Below are positions 1-8,678 of a DNA stretch of 47,904 nucleotides, piece by piece (position 1 is the stretch's first letter; each line of letters opens with the position of its first letter). The stretch comes from Gammaproteobacteria bacterium (lineage in GTDB: Bacteria; Pseudomonadota; Gammaproteobacteria; Pseudomonadales; Porticoccaceae), in the NCBI GenBank assembly GCA_003235325.1, contig QJWQ01000008.1:1-47904 (forward strand), given 5' to 3'. The notes under the pieces were generated by a model that ran no database searches, was not told the origin of the DNA, and saw only the letters and a list, made by a program, of their open reading frames with translations. The translations under genes and the position numbers were made by a program.

Positions 1-36
1 GCGAAAGCCTTAAGCCAAAGCGGTACTGTTGTAAAC

Positions 37-72
37 AAAAAAAAGCGGTGTCCATGGACACCGCTTTTTTTT
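37..72. terminator. Bidirectional intrinsic terminator
   Basis: A perfect 10-bp inverted repeat with no unpaired loop bases (45–64, arms GCGGTGTCCA / TGGACACCGC) is preceded by eight A and followed by eight T, so it can terminate transcription from either side. It probably ends a plus-strand gene lying left of the window and backs up the tRNA-Ser terminator on the minus strand. Confidence 0.85.
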
Positions 73-104
73 GGTGAAGCGAAGGTGTGACCTTCTTCAT
101 CAAA

Positions 105-132
105 CGAAAAAAGGCCTGCATTGCTGCAGGCC
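105..132 (-). terminator. Terminator of the tRNA-Ser transcript
   Basis: On the minus strand an 8-bp GC-rich stem (GGCCTGCA, four-base loop, TGCAGGCC; 113–132) runs straight into a stretch of six T. It lies about 70 bases downstream of the minus-strand tRNA-Ser, so it most likely ends that transcript. Confidence 0.85.
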
Positions 133-204
133 CTTGATTTCAAAATGGTCAGATTTTCGATGATGGCGGTAAAAGCCCCAAGTGCCACATCAACCATTAA
201 TGCT

Positions 205-292
205 TGGCGGAGGGACAGGGATTCGAACCCTGGGTACCTCTCGATACGCCGGTTTTCAAGACCGGTGCTTTCAACCGCTCAGCCATCCCTCC
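205..292 (-). tRNA. tRNA-Ser (anticodon UGA)
   Basis: The minus strand folds as a class II tRNA. It has a 7-bp acceptor stem (GGAGGGA with TCCCTCC), a D-arm, an anticodon arm with loop CTTGAAA giving anticodon TGA, a long variable arm typical of serine tRNAs, a T-arm with GGTTCGAATCC, discriminator G and an encoded CCA (205–207). It reads UCA and, by wobble, other UCN codons. It sits downstream of rne on the same strand but has its own promoter (307–334) and terminator (105–132). Confidence 0.97.
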
Positions 293-306
293 AAACGAAG
301 GCGGTG

Positions 307-334
307 ATTATACAGCCCCCTAACAAGCAGGCAA
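307..334 (-). promoter_or_regulatory. Sigma-70 promoter of tRNA-Ser
   Basis: On the minus strand TTGCCT (334–329), a 16-base spacer and a perfect TATAAT (312–307) lie just upstream of the tRNA. The bases between the -10 box and the tRNA are GC-rich (CACCGCC), the usual discriminator of stringently controlled stable-RNA promoters. The same -35/-10 design occurs at the tRNA-Arg gene in this window. Confidence 0.85.
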
Positions 335-428
335 GTAGCGCAATCCATTATTACGCATCGGCTAGTATTTAAAAACGCCGCCTCGAATTGATCTCAATAC
401 CCGCAATTCAGGCTGTAGCCGGGCAATT

Positions 429-3400
429 TCAGTGCTTATCCATTGCATGTTTAACCCGCGGATCATTAGCCGGTCGGACCACTGTCACCGGTACGATCTC
501 CAGGGGTGCCGGTTTCCTGGTATCAAGTGGTGGAGAAGTCGGTTGTTGCCTGGTGACAGTTTTAATCTCGACAGCAGCAACCTTGACCGGGTTCACGCGC
601 GGATCATTGGGTGGCCTGGTAAGCGCTTTTCTTTCAGTTTTACTGGCGTCAGCATCGAGATCAGTTGACGCCACGAATGGTTCCCGAGTCACTGTTTCCT
701 GGTCGTCGGAATCCTGGCTAATTTCCAGACCGGGGGGGGTGTTACCGGCAATTTCCTCGTTGCTGGTCTCTTGTTCGGAGGTTGCATCCAGAGACAGTTC
801 TTCCACAGGATGTTCCATTTCGTGGAGTTCAGCTGCGCGCCTCTCACTCGCGTGCTCCTCACTCGTGTGCTCCTCATTTGCATGGCTTGCATCTGAGGGG
901 CTCACTTGCTGAGCATTTACTTCGGAATCAACCTCTGGTGTTTCGCCTTCCGGCTCCGAGCCTGTAAGCGGAGGAGTTTGTTCGATGGTGGCTTCCACCT
1001 TGAATGTTTCAACAGAGCTGGCGGTTACAGCCGGTTGGTCCGGTGTCAATGACTGTGCCACTGGCGCCGGTTCCGGGGAACTCTCCGTGGTTATAGACGT
1101 TGTGGCGAACATATCTCCGGCTTCGGCCTGAAATTCAATGTCAGCAGTTGTGCCGACGGGTAGCTGATCTTTCCCTGTTTCGGTATTTGGTGCTTTTTCT
1201 ACCACACCTTCATCCACCACACCTTCATCTGCCACACATTCTTCAACAACAGCTTCGGCTTCGACACTTTCGGCATCGGTAGACACTCTCCCTTGTGGGA
1301 TAGCATCACCACCACCATCGAATTCCATTGCAGCTTGGATGCCGCCGTCAATGCCAGTTTCATTTTTGGGCTGGTCCTCGACAATGATCGTATCTGTTTC
1401 GGTGTCCGGAGCAGGAGTAGATGCAATGATGCCTGTTTCAGCTTCGGCTTCCCCATCCTGTGGCAGAACCTGTATCGGCTCTTGCTGTACGGGTGCCTGT
1501 GATTTGGTTTGGCGCATTTGCTCCCTATCCATCGAAATGATTTCAGCGGCCTTGAGCGTTACCGGTATCGACGCAGGCTCAACTGTTTCGGCAAGTGCAT
1601 TGCCAGCACTTACCGTAATATCTTCAGAACGAACATCGGTTTCACTGGATGCGGTAACCGAAGCTTCACTGCCGGCGGGCTGACTGGCTGTGATATCGCT
1701 GACAGTCTGCTCCGGAATTGCCGAGTCCGCAGCCTCTAATCCGGCCGTGGCCAGTAATTCAGCGGGCACTTCTCGACGTTCACGCTTGCGGCGCGGGTCG
1801 CGGCGTTTGTCACTGGTCCTCTGAGGTGGACGAGTAGAGTCAGATGCAGCGGTATCCGCAGTCTGTTCGGGTGCCTGGACAGGTCCTGCTTCTATTTCGG
1901 ACACTTCCACGTCTGCGTCCCGGGGCTGAGTATTCTCCGGCCGCTGACGCCGGCGATTTGGTCGTCGACGGTCCTGTTGTGGCTTTTGGCCTGAAACGGC
2001 CTGGTCGCTGCTGGCGCCGGATTGTTCAGTATCCCTGTCAGTGCTTCTGCTCCTGTTATTGCGTCTATTTCTGTTGCCCGCCTGAGAAGAGGTACGCCGG
2101 GCCTGGGGTTTGGCCCTTTGCTCGCCGATTTCAGCTTTGCTGCTGCCGGATGTGCCGACAGCCTGGGGCTCTTTGACTGGTGCCTGTCCAAAAAGCAGTG
2201 CAAATAGCCGCTGCAATAATCCAGGTTTTTCCTGTTCCACGACCTTGGCCACTTCTGCCACCGGCTTGGGGCGGGGGGTTGGGGCCGGGGATGCAGGGGG
2301 CAGCATCTGCACTGCCGGTACAGGAGCGACCGGCATCTTTTCCGGTTTAATGATGTCTACAGTATGCTCGGCAACGATGTTCTCTGCCAGTTCATGACTT
2401 TCAAGGTTCTCTGCCTCGTCCTGCACTCGTATTCTCTGGACCTCGAACTGTGGGGTTTCCATGTTCAAATTGGGCAGGATCATGACCTTGAGACCGTTGC
2501 GCCTTTCGATATCATGAATTTCACGTCGTTTCTCATTGAGCAGGAATGTGGCGACGGGTACCGGCGTGATGGCCCGGATTTCAGCGCTGTACTCCTTCTG
2601 CGCTTCTTCTTCAACCAACCTCAGTATCGATAGCGCCAGTGATCGGGTACCACGAATCGTTCCCTGGCCACTGCAGCGGGGGCAGACCTTGAAAATGGTT
2701 TCCTCCAGGGATGGGCGCAGTCTTTGCCGAGACATTTCCAATAATCCGAATCGGGAGATCTTGCCCACCTGGACCCGTGCCCGATCGAGATCAAGGGCCT
2801 TGCGCATGCGGCTTTCCACTTCCCGCTGATTCTTGCTGGCGGACATATCGATAAAATCGATCACTATCAGACCGCCAACATCCCTGAGCCGCAATTGCCG
2901 GGCAATTTCATCCGCAGCTTCAAGGTTGGTTTGGGTGGCTGTCTCCTCAATATCACCACCCTTTGTGGAGCGGGAGGAATTGATATCGATGGAGACCAGC
3001 GCTTCGGTTACGTCGATAACGATGGAGCCGCCGGATGGCAGTTTCACTTCTCGTTGAAAAGCCGTTTCAATCTGGTTTTCGATCTGGTAGCGATTGAACA
3101 GGGGGATGTCATCCTGGTAGAACTTGACCTTGCTCTGGAAAGTCGGCATCACCTGTTGAATAAACGCCGCAGCCAGATTGTAGGCATCCTGACCGTCGAT
3201 GATAACCTCGCCAATATCGGGGCGGAGGTAGTCTCGAATGGCCCGAATAATGACGTTGCTTTCCTGAAACAGGAAGTGCGGCGCTCGGGTCTGGTTGGCC
3301 TCGTTTTCTATCGTGGTCCAGAGGTGCAGGAGGTAGTCGAGGTCCCATTGCAACTCTTCGGCGGAGCGACCGATGCCGGCAGTACGAACAATGGCACCCA

Positions 3401-3893
3401 TGCCCTCCGGAATATTGAGGTCCCGCAAGGCCTCGCGGAGTTCGACCCGTTCATCGCCTTCGATCCGACGTGAGATGCCTCCGGCCCGGGGGTTGTTGGG
3501 CATCAATACCAGGTAGCGGCCGGCAAGGCTGACAAAGGTAGTCAGGGCTGCACCCTTGCTGCCCCTTTCTTCCTTTTCAATCTGGACGACAATTTCCATG
3601 CCTTCACTGACGACATCCTGAATCCGCAGTCGACCCTTGGTGTCGGTGGCCTGCTTCTTGAAGTACTGCTTTGAAATTTCCTTGAGGGGCAGGAAGCCGT
3701 GTCGCTCCGCTCCATAGTCGACAAAAGCGGCTTCAAGGCTGGGTTCAACCCGGGTTATTTTACCCTTGTAAATGTTGGCCTTTTTCTGCTCACGGGTTCG
3801 ATTTTCTATATCCAGATCGTACAGTCTTTGACCGTCGACCAGTGCCACGCGCAACTCTTCAGGTTGCGTGGCATTGATTAACATGCGTCTCAT
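429..3893 (-). CDS. rne: Ribonuclease E, degradosome scaffold endoribonuclease
   Basis: RNase E starts mRNA decay and matures rRNA and tRNA at the inner membrane. The N-terminal half closely matches the family: an S1 RNA-binding domain (about residues 35–120), a 5'-sensor/RNase H-like region, the DNase I-like catalytic region with IDIN and IDFIDM aspartates (equivalents of E. coli D303 and D346), and the CPRC zinc link. An amphipathic segment near residue 560–575 ([10 protein letters not shown]) is the likely membrane-targeting helix. The remaining roughly 580 residues are low-complexity scaffold: an Arg-rich RNA-binding block, a long acidic part with small repeats, and two C-terminal NDPR motifs also known from Pseudomonas RNase E. 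ATG at 3893 is chosen because the protein then begins [10 protein letters not shown] as in E. coli; an in-frame start at 3917 is possible. The gene is divergent from rluC with a long leader. Confidence 0.97.
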   Translation of the reverse strand: MRRMLINATQPEELRVALVDGQRLYDLDIENRTREQKKANIYKGKITRVEPSLEAAFVDYGAERHGFLPLKEISKQYFKKQATDTKGRLRIQDVVSEGMEIVVQIEKEERGSKGAALTTFVSLAGRYLVLMPNNPRAGGISRRIEGDERVELREALRDLNIPEGMGAIVRTAGIGRSAEELQWDLDYLLHLWTTIENEANQTRAPHFLFQESNVIIRAIRDYLRPDIGEVIIDGQDAYNLAAAFIQQVMPTFQSKVKFYQDDIPLFNRYQIENQIETAFQREVKLPSGGSIVIDVTEALVSIDINSSRSTKGGDIEETATQTNLEAADEIARQLRLRDVGGLIVIDFIDMSASKNQREVESRMRKALDLDRARVQVGKISRFGLLEMSRQRLRPSLEETIFKVCPRCSGQGTIRGTRSLALSILRLVEEEAQKEYSAEIRAITPVPVATFLLNEKRREIHDIERRNGLKVMILPNLNMETPQFEVQRIRVQDEAENLESHELAENIVAEHTVDIIKPEKMPVAPVPAVQMLPPASPAPTPRPKPVAEVAKVVEQEKPGLLQRLFALLFGQAPVKEPQAVGTSGSSKAEIGEQRAKPQARRTSSQAGNRNRRNNRSRSTDRDTEQSGASSDQAVSGQKPQQDRRRPNRRRQRPENTQPRDADVEVSEIEAGPVQAPEQTADTAASDSTRPPQRTSDKRRDPRRKRERREVPAELLATAGLEAADSAIPEQTVSDITASQPAGSEASVTASSETDVRSEDITVSAGNALAETVEPASIPVTLKAAEIISMDREQMRQTKSQAPVQQEPIQVLPQDGEAEAETGIIASTPAPDTETDTIIVEDQPKNETGIDGGIQAAMEFDGGGDAIPQGRVSTDAESVEAEAVVEECVADEGVVDEGVVEKAPNTETGKDQLPVGTTADIEFQAEAGDMFATTSITTESSPEPAPVAQSLTPDQPAVTASSVETFKVEATIEQTPPLTGSEPEGETPEVDSEVNAQQVSPSDASHANEEHTSEEHASERRAAELHEMEHPVEELSLDATSEQETSNEEIAGNTPPGLEISQDSDDQETVTREPFVASTDLDADASKTERKALTRPPNDPRVNPVKVAAVEIKTVTRQQPTSPPLDTRKPAPLEIVPVTVVRPANDPRVKHAMDKH
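843..887. repeat. 15-bp tandem repeat inside rne scaffold
   Basis: Two near-identical 15-base units (843–857 and 858–872, one base different) are followed by a diverged third (873–887). They are in frame and encode the repeating Glu/His/Ser-rich stretch EEHxSEEHASE of the RNase E tail. The unit length keeps the reading frame, so changes in copy number would only alter scaffold length. Confidence 0.75.
1201..1245. repeat. Second 15-bp tandem repeat inside rne scaffold
   Basis: Units at 1201–1215 and 1216–1230 differ by one base, and 1231–1245 is a diverged third copy. They encode repeating [17 protein letters not shown] acidic pentapeptides in the RNase E scaffold. Like the 843–887 repeat, the length is a multiple of three and the frame is kept. 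Confidence 0.75.
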
Positions 3894-4229
3894 AGGGTTT
3901 TTTCCTTCAAGTGCCAAGATGAGCCGAAAGCACCGAAAGAGGAGAGGGGACAGGTCAGACTGTGGGATTCTTCAACAGGGTAAGGCTGCCACACCGGGCG
4001 ATGCCTGGTGAGCATATCCAAAGCAGGTTGCCAGTCTGATTACTGGAACCTTGGTATTGTAGAGTTTTAAGACGCCACGCGGCGTCAACCACGGACACCG
4101 GAAATATAGAGGAACGGGTTCAGCGTTATGTGCCGCTCTCGGGCGGTCTCTCTTTACCCCGATGTTCTGAAACCTTTATCTTTAGCTACTCTTGCGACAA
4201 CCTCTGCGACCTTGGCGGGGTTGTAACAG

Positions 4230-4261
4230 GCATCTGTCCTTGTATGATTGAGGACAGATGC
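4230..4261. promoter_or_regulatory. Hairpin in rne leader region
   Basis: A perfect 10-bp inverted repeat (GCATCTGTCC / GGACAGATGC) encloses a 12-base AT-rich loop. No T-run follows directly on either strand, so it is not a typical terminator. On the rne strand it would lie about 340 bases before the start codon, within the probable untranslated leader, where a stem-loop could serve as an RNase E feedback element as in enterobacteria. Confidence 0.5.
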
Positions 4262-4426
4262 ACCGGTAATTTTTAATAGTTGGCGAGTGTTAACGCCATT
4301 TCGCGGTGCCCATAAGGGGCGGTGCCATTGTCAATTTTGACTGGCATGGAGCCCCGGAGCAAAGCCTGCGGACTATAACAGGGAATCCTAAGCCCTTCAA
4401 TTGAAAGGTTATGGTCCCGGAAGATT

Positions 4427-4454
4427 TTGAAGGTGCGACGGCAACTGCTAGAAT
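4427..4454 (+). promoter_or_regulatory. Sigma-70 promoter for rluC
   Basis: TTGAAG (4427–4432), a 16-base spacer and TAGAAT (4449–4454) predict a transcript beginning near 4461, about 20 bases before the chosen rluC ATG. This supports the 4480 start over an in-frame codon at 4411, which lies upstream of the promoter. Confidence 0.6.
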
Positions 4455-4479
4455 CCGCCTCTTTGTTCAGAAACCCGCC

Positions 4480-5499
4480 ATGATTCCCGAACTCCCGCGA
4501 AGACACGCCACGTCATCTGTCAATTCCGATGTGGCAGCCACTGACTTGTCCGAAGTATCGGCGCCGGCAGTCAGCACGGTTCGAATCGATGAGGCGGAGG
4601 CCGGCCAGCGAATCGACAATTACCTGCTGGCCCGGCTCAAAGGTGTACCCAAATCCCGCATCTACCGACTGCTGCGCAAGGGTGAGGTGCGGGTCAACAA
4701 GGGCCGGGTCAAGCCGGAATATCGCCTGGCGGGTGGCGACCTGCTCAGAATTCCGCCGGTAAGAGTCAGCGACAGGGTACCGGACCCGGCACCGGGTATG
4801 GGGCTGAGGCAGCATCTCGCCGGGAGTGTTCTGATCGAACTGGATTCGATGCTGGTGATCAACAAGCCCGCGGGACTGGCGGTACACGGTGGCAGCGGTG
4901 TCAATTTGGGATTGATTGAAGCCCTGCGACAATGTCGCCCCGATGACCGTTTTCTGGAATTGGTGCACCGACTCGACAAGGAGACGTCCGGCTGTCTGAT
5001 GCTGGCGCGAAAGCGAAGCGCACTGCGACACCTCCAGCAACAACTGCGTGAAGGCCGTGTGCAAAAAATTTATCAAGCCCTGGTGGCGGGGGATTGGCCC
5101 CGGGGTGTGACGACGGTGGATGCGCCCCTGCGCAAGGACACCATGCAGTCGGGCGAGCGTATCGTAAGGCCAAATCGGCAAGGCAAGAGGGCGGTGACTC
5201 ACTTTCGGGTGCTGCAAAGATTCGGTTATGCCACCCTGGTTGAAGTCGAACTGGAAACGGGGCGCACCCACCAGATACGGGTTCACAGCCAGCTTGCTGG
5301 CCATCCCCTGGCTGGTGACGAAAAATACGGAGACTCTGTCTTTAACCGGAAGGTTCAGGACCTGGGATTGAAACGACTGTTTCTGCACGCGAAGCGATTG
5401 AGTTTCCTGGCACCGGAAGCTGCCGATGTGCTGGAAGTCGAGGCGCCCCTGGCGGAGGATCTGCAAAATTTGCTGAAACGAATGGTGGACATGAGATGA
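4480..5499 (+). CDS. rluC: 23S rRNA pseudouridine synthase RluC
   Basis: RluC makes pseudouridines 955, 2504 and 2580 in 23S rRNA (E. coli numbering). An N-terminal S4 RNA-binding domain (GQRIDNYLLARLKGVPKSRI, then KGEVRVNKGRVKPEY) precedes the RsuA/RluA catalytic domain. The catalytic-Asp motif HRLDKETSG is present, as is the GRTHQIRVH motif. The start at 4480 gives about 339 residues, slightly longer at the N-terminus than E. coli RluC; no good ribosome-binding site is visible, so the exact start is uncertain. The stop overlaps the next gene by four bases (ATGA), so the two are translationally coupled. Confidence 0.95.
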   Translation: MIPELPRRHATSSVNSDVAATDLSEVSAPAVSTVRIDEAEAGQRIDNYLLARLKGVPKSRIYRLLRKGEVRVNKGRVKPEYRLAGGDLLRIPPVRVSDRVPDPAPGMGLRQHLAGSVLIELDSMLVINKPAGLAVHGGSGVNLGLIEALRQCRPDDRFLELVHRLDKETSGCLMLARKRSALRHLQQQLREGRVQKIYQALVAGDWPRGVTTVDAPLRKDTMQSGERIVRPNRQGKRAVTHFRVLQRFGYATLVEVELETGRTHQIRVHSQLAGHPLAGDEKYGDSVFNRKVQDLGLKRLFLHAKRLSFLAPEAADVLEVEAPLAEDLQNLLKRMVDMR

Positions 5500-6143
5500 C
5501 CCGGTTATTGATTTTCGACTGGGATGGAACGCTGTCCGATTCCCTGGCTCGTATCGTTGAATGCCTGCAACTGGCGGCCCGGGATGTGGATATGCCAATA
5601 CCCTCCGTATCCGCTTCCAGGGACATAATAGGGCTTGGCTTGCAAGAAGCCCTGGCGACGCTGTTTCCAGGTATAAGTGATGCTGCCATTGACAGGCTTC
5701 GGGAAAGTTATTCAGGGCACTTCCTCAGCCAGGACGCTGCTCCCGCGCCGCTTTTTCCCAACGTGATGGAAACCCTGATTCGCCTCGAGGAAGCGGGATA
5801 CCTGCTGGCCGTAGCCACGGGTAAAAGTCGCAGGGGGCTGGATCGCGTGCTCAGGGCCCAAGGACTTTCGGGATTTTTTCACGCCAGCCGCTGTGCCGAT
5901 GAAACCGCGTCAAAACCGAATCCGCTGATGGTTGAAGAGTTGCTCGATTTCCTCGACGTCCAACCCGAACAGGCGGTGGTCATTGGTGATACGGAATACG
6001 ATATGGAAATGGCCCGTCAAGCGGGGGTGCCAAGGATCGGCGTCAGTTATGGCGCTCATAACGTCGAGCGACTGTACCCCTATGATTTGCAGGGTTGTCT
6101 CGATTACTTCCCTCAGATATTAGAATATTTAAACAATAAATAA
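5496..6143 (+). CDS. HAD-superfamily phosphatase, phosphoglycolate phosphatase-like
   Basis: A 215-residue haloacid dehalogenase-type hydrolase. Motif I is DWDGTLSDS at the N-terminus (nucleophile Asp), motif II is the AVATGKS region, and a conserved Lys followed by the GDTEYDME motif supplies the metal-binding aspartates. A helical cap of about 65 residues lies between motifs I and II, as in the Gph/PGMB-like subfamily. Its ATG overlaps the rluC stop by four bases, the position held by an uncharacterised HAD phosphatase in Pseudomonas. The substrate cannot be told from sequence; a small phosphorylated metabolite is likely. Confidence 0.9.
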   Translation: MTRLLIFDWDGTLSDSLARIVECLQLAARDVDMPIPSVSASRDIIGLGLQEALATLFPGISDAAIDRLRESYSGHFLSQDAAPAPLFPNVMETLIRLEEAGYLLAVATGKSRRGLDRVLRAQGLSGFFHASRCADETASKPNPLMVEELLDFLDVQPEQAVVIGDTEYDMEMARQAGVPRIGVSYGAHNVERLYPYDLQGCLDYFPQILEYLNNK

Positions 6144-6164
6144 CAATATGATACGTTGTTTATC

Positions 6165-6746
6165 TCAGATGAATTCCAGGTCTTGCGCGCTCAACAGGCG
6201 ACGCAGGGCGATCAGTGGCAGGCCAATGAGGGCGGTGGGATCCTCGCTACGCAGGGCCTCGAAAAGTACGATGCCGAGGCCCTCTGCCTTGAAGCTGCCG
6301 GCACAATCGAATGGACGCTCAGACTCCAGGTAATGTCTTATCTGAACGGGGGTCAATTCCCGAAACCGGACTTCGGTGAGAACAGACTCGCCGGAATGTT
6401 CACCGGTGGCGCTGTTTAACAGGCAGACGCTGGTGATAAATTGCACTGTCCTGCCGGACTGTTTGCGCAACTGAACTTCAGCGTTGGCCAGGGTTGAAGG
6501 CTTGTTCAGTATCTTCCCGTCCAGGCTGGCAACCTGATCCGAGCCGATAATCAGATGGTTGGTGTAGATCCTTGACAGCACCAGCGCCTTGGTGGCCGCC
6601 AGCCGCGGGGCCAGTTGAGCAGGGCTTTCGCCTGGAAGTACCGTTTCGTCAATAGCCGGGCTGGCCTGAACGAAGTCCGGCGTCAGGCGTTGTAAAAGTT
6701 GTCTTCGATAGGGGGATGAAGACGCGAGTACCAGCGGCAATGTCAC
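6165..6746 (-). CDS. Maf-family nucleotide pyrophosphatase (YceF type)
   Basis: Maf/YceF proteins hydrolyse modified nucleotides; the YceF branch acts on 7-methyl-GTP and is thought to keep such nucleotides out of RNA. The protein starts with the family signature SSSPYRRQLL and contains DETVLPGESP and the GSDQV motif with the catalytic Asp. The GTG at 6746 is chosen because an AGGA lies nine bases upstream and the protein (193 residues) then has normal family length; an ATG at 6794 would add 16 unconserved residues. It is convergent with the HAD gene and divergent from yceD. In Pseudomonas sppA sits between HAD and maf; it is absent here. Confidence 0.93.
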   Translation of the reverse strand: MTLPLVLASSSPYRRQLLQRLTPDFVQASPAIDETVLPGESPAQLAPRLAATKALVLSRIYTNHLIIGSDQVASLDGKILNKPSTLANAEVQLRKQSGRTVQFITSVCLLNSATGEHSGESVLTEVRFRELTPVQIRHYLESERPFDCAGSFKAEGLGIVLFEALRSEDPTALIGLPLIALRRLLSAQDLEFI

Positions 6747-6804
6747 TAATTCAGATCCTGCGGGCAAAAATTTGGCAACAGCGACAATCTTCAACCATAT
6801 TTCT

Positions 6805-6833
6805 TTGACAGTTCAATAGCATATCCATAGAAT
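6805..6833 (+). promoter_or_regulatory. Strong sigma-70 promoter of the yceD–rpmF–plsX–fab operon
   Basis: A perfect TTGACA (6805–6810), an optimal 17-base spacer and TAGAAT (6828–6833) make this the best consensus promoter in the window. The predicted start point near 6840 is only about three bases before the yceD ATG, implying a nearly leaderless first gene. Confidence 0.85.
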
Positions 6834-6842
6834 TGCGCGCCT

Positions 6843-7367
6843 ATGTCGGTACCCCCATCGAAAATAGTTCTCCCGCGCTATATTGATCCTCGAAAGCTGG
6901 TGCTTCAGGGCGCAAAACTGGCCGGTCAGGTGCCTTCAGGGGCTATGCCCCGGCTGGCTTCGGTTGTAGCCGACATCCAGAGCGATGCTGTAGCTGAGCT
7001 GGAATTTGACCGGGACGAACAGGGCCGGTACCTGGTGTCGGGGACTGTTAACATTTACGTGGCGCTGAAATGCCAGCGTTGCCTGGAAAACCTGGACTCG
7101 GAGTTATCCGCCCGATTCAGATTGGCAGTAGTCTGGACCGAGGAACAAAGTCGACAACTGCCTGAGCAAATCGATCCCTGGATTGTTGATGCGGATTCTG
7201 CCGACCTGGCTGGGCTTCTTGAAGAGGAGTTGCTGCTGGCGTTGCCGATTGTCAGTTTTCACCGGGAATCGGAATGCGCAGCCGCCATCGGCTATTCAAC
7301 CGGCGAGCCAGCCGAACCGGCGGCAAACCCGTTCAGCGTGTTGAAGCAATGGAAAAAACCCGGTTGA
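6843..7367 (+). CDS. yceD: YceD/DUF177 family 23S rRNA accumulation protein
   Basis: A 174-residue member of the DUF177 family, which is nearly always encoded immediately before rpmF and has been linked to 23S rRNA accumulation or 50S assembly. The family core is visible: a KCQRC pair of cysteines in a beta-rich domain, an acidic [13 protein letters not shown] segment and a conserved [11 protein letters not shown] tail. The start is aligned with E. coli YceD and lies just downstream of a strong promoter, with no ribosome-binding site. A 46-base gap leads to rpmF. Confidence 0.9.
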   Translation: MSVPPSKIVLPRYIDPRKLVLQGAKLAGQVPSGAMPRLASVVADIQSDAVAELEFDRDEQGRYLVSGTVNIYVALKCQRCLENLDSELSARFRLAVVWTEEQSRQLPEQIDPWIVDADSADLAGLLEEELLLALPIVSFHRESECAAAIGYSTGEPAEPAANPFSVLKQWKKPG

Positions 7368-7413
7368 TTCGAATCCGGGAACAGAATTTAACCTTATCTA
7401 TCAGGAGAGCAAA

Positions 7414-7593
7414 ATGGCTGTACAAAAGAGTCGTAAAACTCGTTCAAAACGCGGAATGCGCCGGGCGCATGACAGCCTGAGCGGACCGACCCTGTCCGTG
7501 GACAGCATCACCGGCGAAAAGCACCGTCGTCACCAGATGACGGCGGATGGATTTTATCGTGGTCGCAAGGTCATTGAGAGCAACGACGAATAA
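7414..7593 (+). CDS. rpmF: 50S ribosomal protein L32
   Basis: A 59-residue basic protein beginning [20 protein letters not shown], the near-invariant N-terminus of bacterial L32, with the following [14 protein letters not shown] core and GFYRGRKV end. L32 binds 23S rRNA near the base of the 50S subunit. The ATG has a good AGGAG ribosome-binding site (about six bases upstream). It lacks the four-cysteine zinc site found in some L32 paralogues, so it is the zinc-free form. It sits in the conserved yceD–rpmF–plsX order. Confidence 0.97.
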   Translation: MAVQKSRKTRSKRGMRRAHDSLSGPTLSVDSITGEKHRRHQMTADGFYRGRKVIESNDE

Positions 7594-7599
7594 CCAGGT

Positions 7600-8619
7600 T
7601 TGGCTGACGATCTAACAGTTTCAATTGACGCCATGGGCGGGGATGCCGGGCCCCGCCTTACAGTTCCCGCTGCAGTCAACAGTCTGCAACTTCAACCGCA
7701 TCTGAGCATCATCCTCTTCGGTGATTCGGAACAGATCAACGGTTTCATGCCACCACTGGCCACACCTTTGGCTGAGCGATTGCGAATCCATCACTGCAGC
7801 CAGGCTGTGGATATGGAGGAGAAGCCGTCGTCAGCTTTGCGTGGCAAGCGCCAATCCTCCATGTGGCTTTCCCTACAAGCTATTGCTGACGGTGACGCCT
7901 CAGCCTGTGTCAGCGCCGGCAATACCGGTGCGTTGATGGCCATGGGCATGGCGACCCTGGGTTTGTTGCCGGCCATCAATCGTCCCGCCATCTGTACGTC
8001 TGTGCCTACCTTGGGTAGAAAAGCCTATCTGCTCGACCTTGGGGCAAATCTCGAATGCAGCGCCGATCAACTGTTCCAGTTCGCCCTGATGGCTTCATTG
8101 CTGGTGTCCAGTCTTGAAGGAATCACCGCCCCGGTTATCGGCCTGCTTAATGTCGGCCATGAACATTCCAAGGGACACCCGGTGGTCAGGGAAGCCGCCG
8201 AACTGATGGCCGGTGACAAATCGCTCAACTTTCAGGGTTTTGTCGAAGGCGACGCCATTTATAAAGGTGGCTTCGATGTGGTGGTATGTGATGGCTTTGT
8301 CGGAAACGTCGCATTGAAATGCAGTGAGGGTGTGGCCCGCATGATCGGTACCCTGATGCGGCAATCCCTGGCCGGTTCTTTCACTGGCAAACTGGCTGCA
8401 TTGTTGGGCAGGTCGGCTTTGCGAAAATTGCAGGAACGCATCGATCCCGCACGTTACAATGGCGCCAGCTTTCTGGGTCTGAATGGTGTTGTGGTCAAAA
8501 GTCATGGCGGTTCGAGTCAGCGAGGCTTTGAGCGGGCTATCGAGGTGGCAATGGATGAGGCAGCTCGTGATGTTCCAGGGTTGATAAGGGCGCGACTTAA
8601 CAGGCACAATTCGCCATAA
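7600..8619 (+). CDS. plsX: Phosphate acyltransferase PlsX
   Basis: PlsX converts acyl-ACP to acyl-phosphate, linking fatty acid synthesis to phospholipid synthesis. The N-terminal IDAMGGDAGP signature and the internal SAGNTGALM, ANLECSA and CDGFVGNVALK motifs are present. The 339-residue length is normal. The start is a TTG seven bases after the rpmF stop with a poor ribosome-binding site, which suggests translation coupled to rpmF. An AT-rich 59-base gap separates it from fabD. Confidence 0.96.
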   Translation: MADDLTVSIDAMGGDAGPRLTVPAAVNSLQLQPHLSIILFGDSEQINGFMPPLATPLAERLRIHHCSQAVDMEEKPSSALRGKRQSSMWLSLQAIADGDASACVSAGNTGALMAMGMATLGLLPAINRPAICTSVPTLGRKAYLLDLGANLECSADQLFQFALMASLLVSSLEGITAPVIGLLNVGHEHSKGHPVVREAAELMAGDKSLNFQGFVEGDAIYKGGFDVVVCDGFVGNVALKCSEGVARMIGTLMRQSLAGSFTGKLAALLGRSALRKLQERIDPARYNGASFLGLNGVVVKSHGGSSQRGFERAIEVAMDEAARDVPGLIRARLNRHNSP

Positions 8620-8678
8620 TAAAAAATAACTATTAAAATAACCGGACCAAACACACTAATAATAAGACGGGTATCCCA

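Larger units (their letters stand above)
3894..4479. other. rne–rluC divergent intergenic region with long rne leader
   Basis: This 586-base stretch holds no convincing coding region. It contains a strong hairpin at 4230–4261, a smaller one at 4071–4086 (GACGCC/GGCGTC arms), the rluC promoter (4427–4454), and on the minus strand a TTGACA hexamer at 4334–4329 without a well-spaced -10 box. In E. coli the divergent rne–rluC region carries a roughly 360-base rne leader through which RNase E controls its own mRNA. The same arrangement is likely here, but this is inference from position and structure. Confidence 0.6.

Noticed and set aside
388..2397. Several plus-strand open frames opposite the RNase E tail
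   Set aside because: They lie antisense to a well-supported gene, have low-complexity translations and no ribosome-binding sites; they arise from the biased composition of the RNase E scaffold.
4071..4086. GACGCC/GGCGTC palindrome in the rne leader as terminator
   Set aside because: The stem has only six pairs and no T-run; at most a minor leader hairpin.
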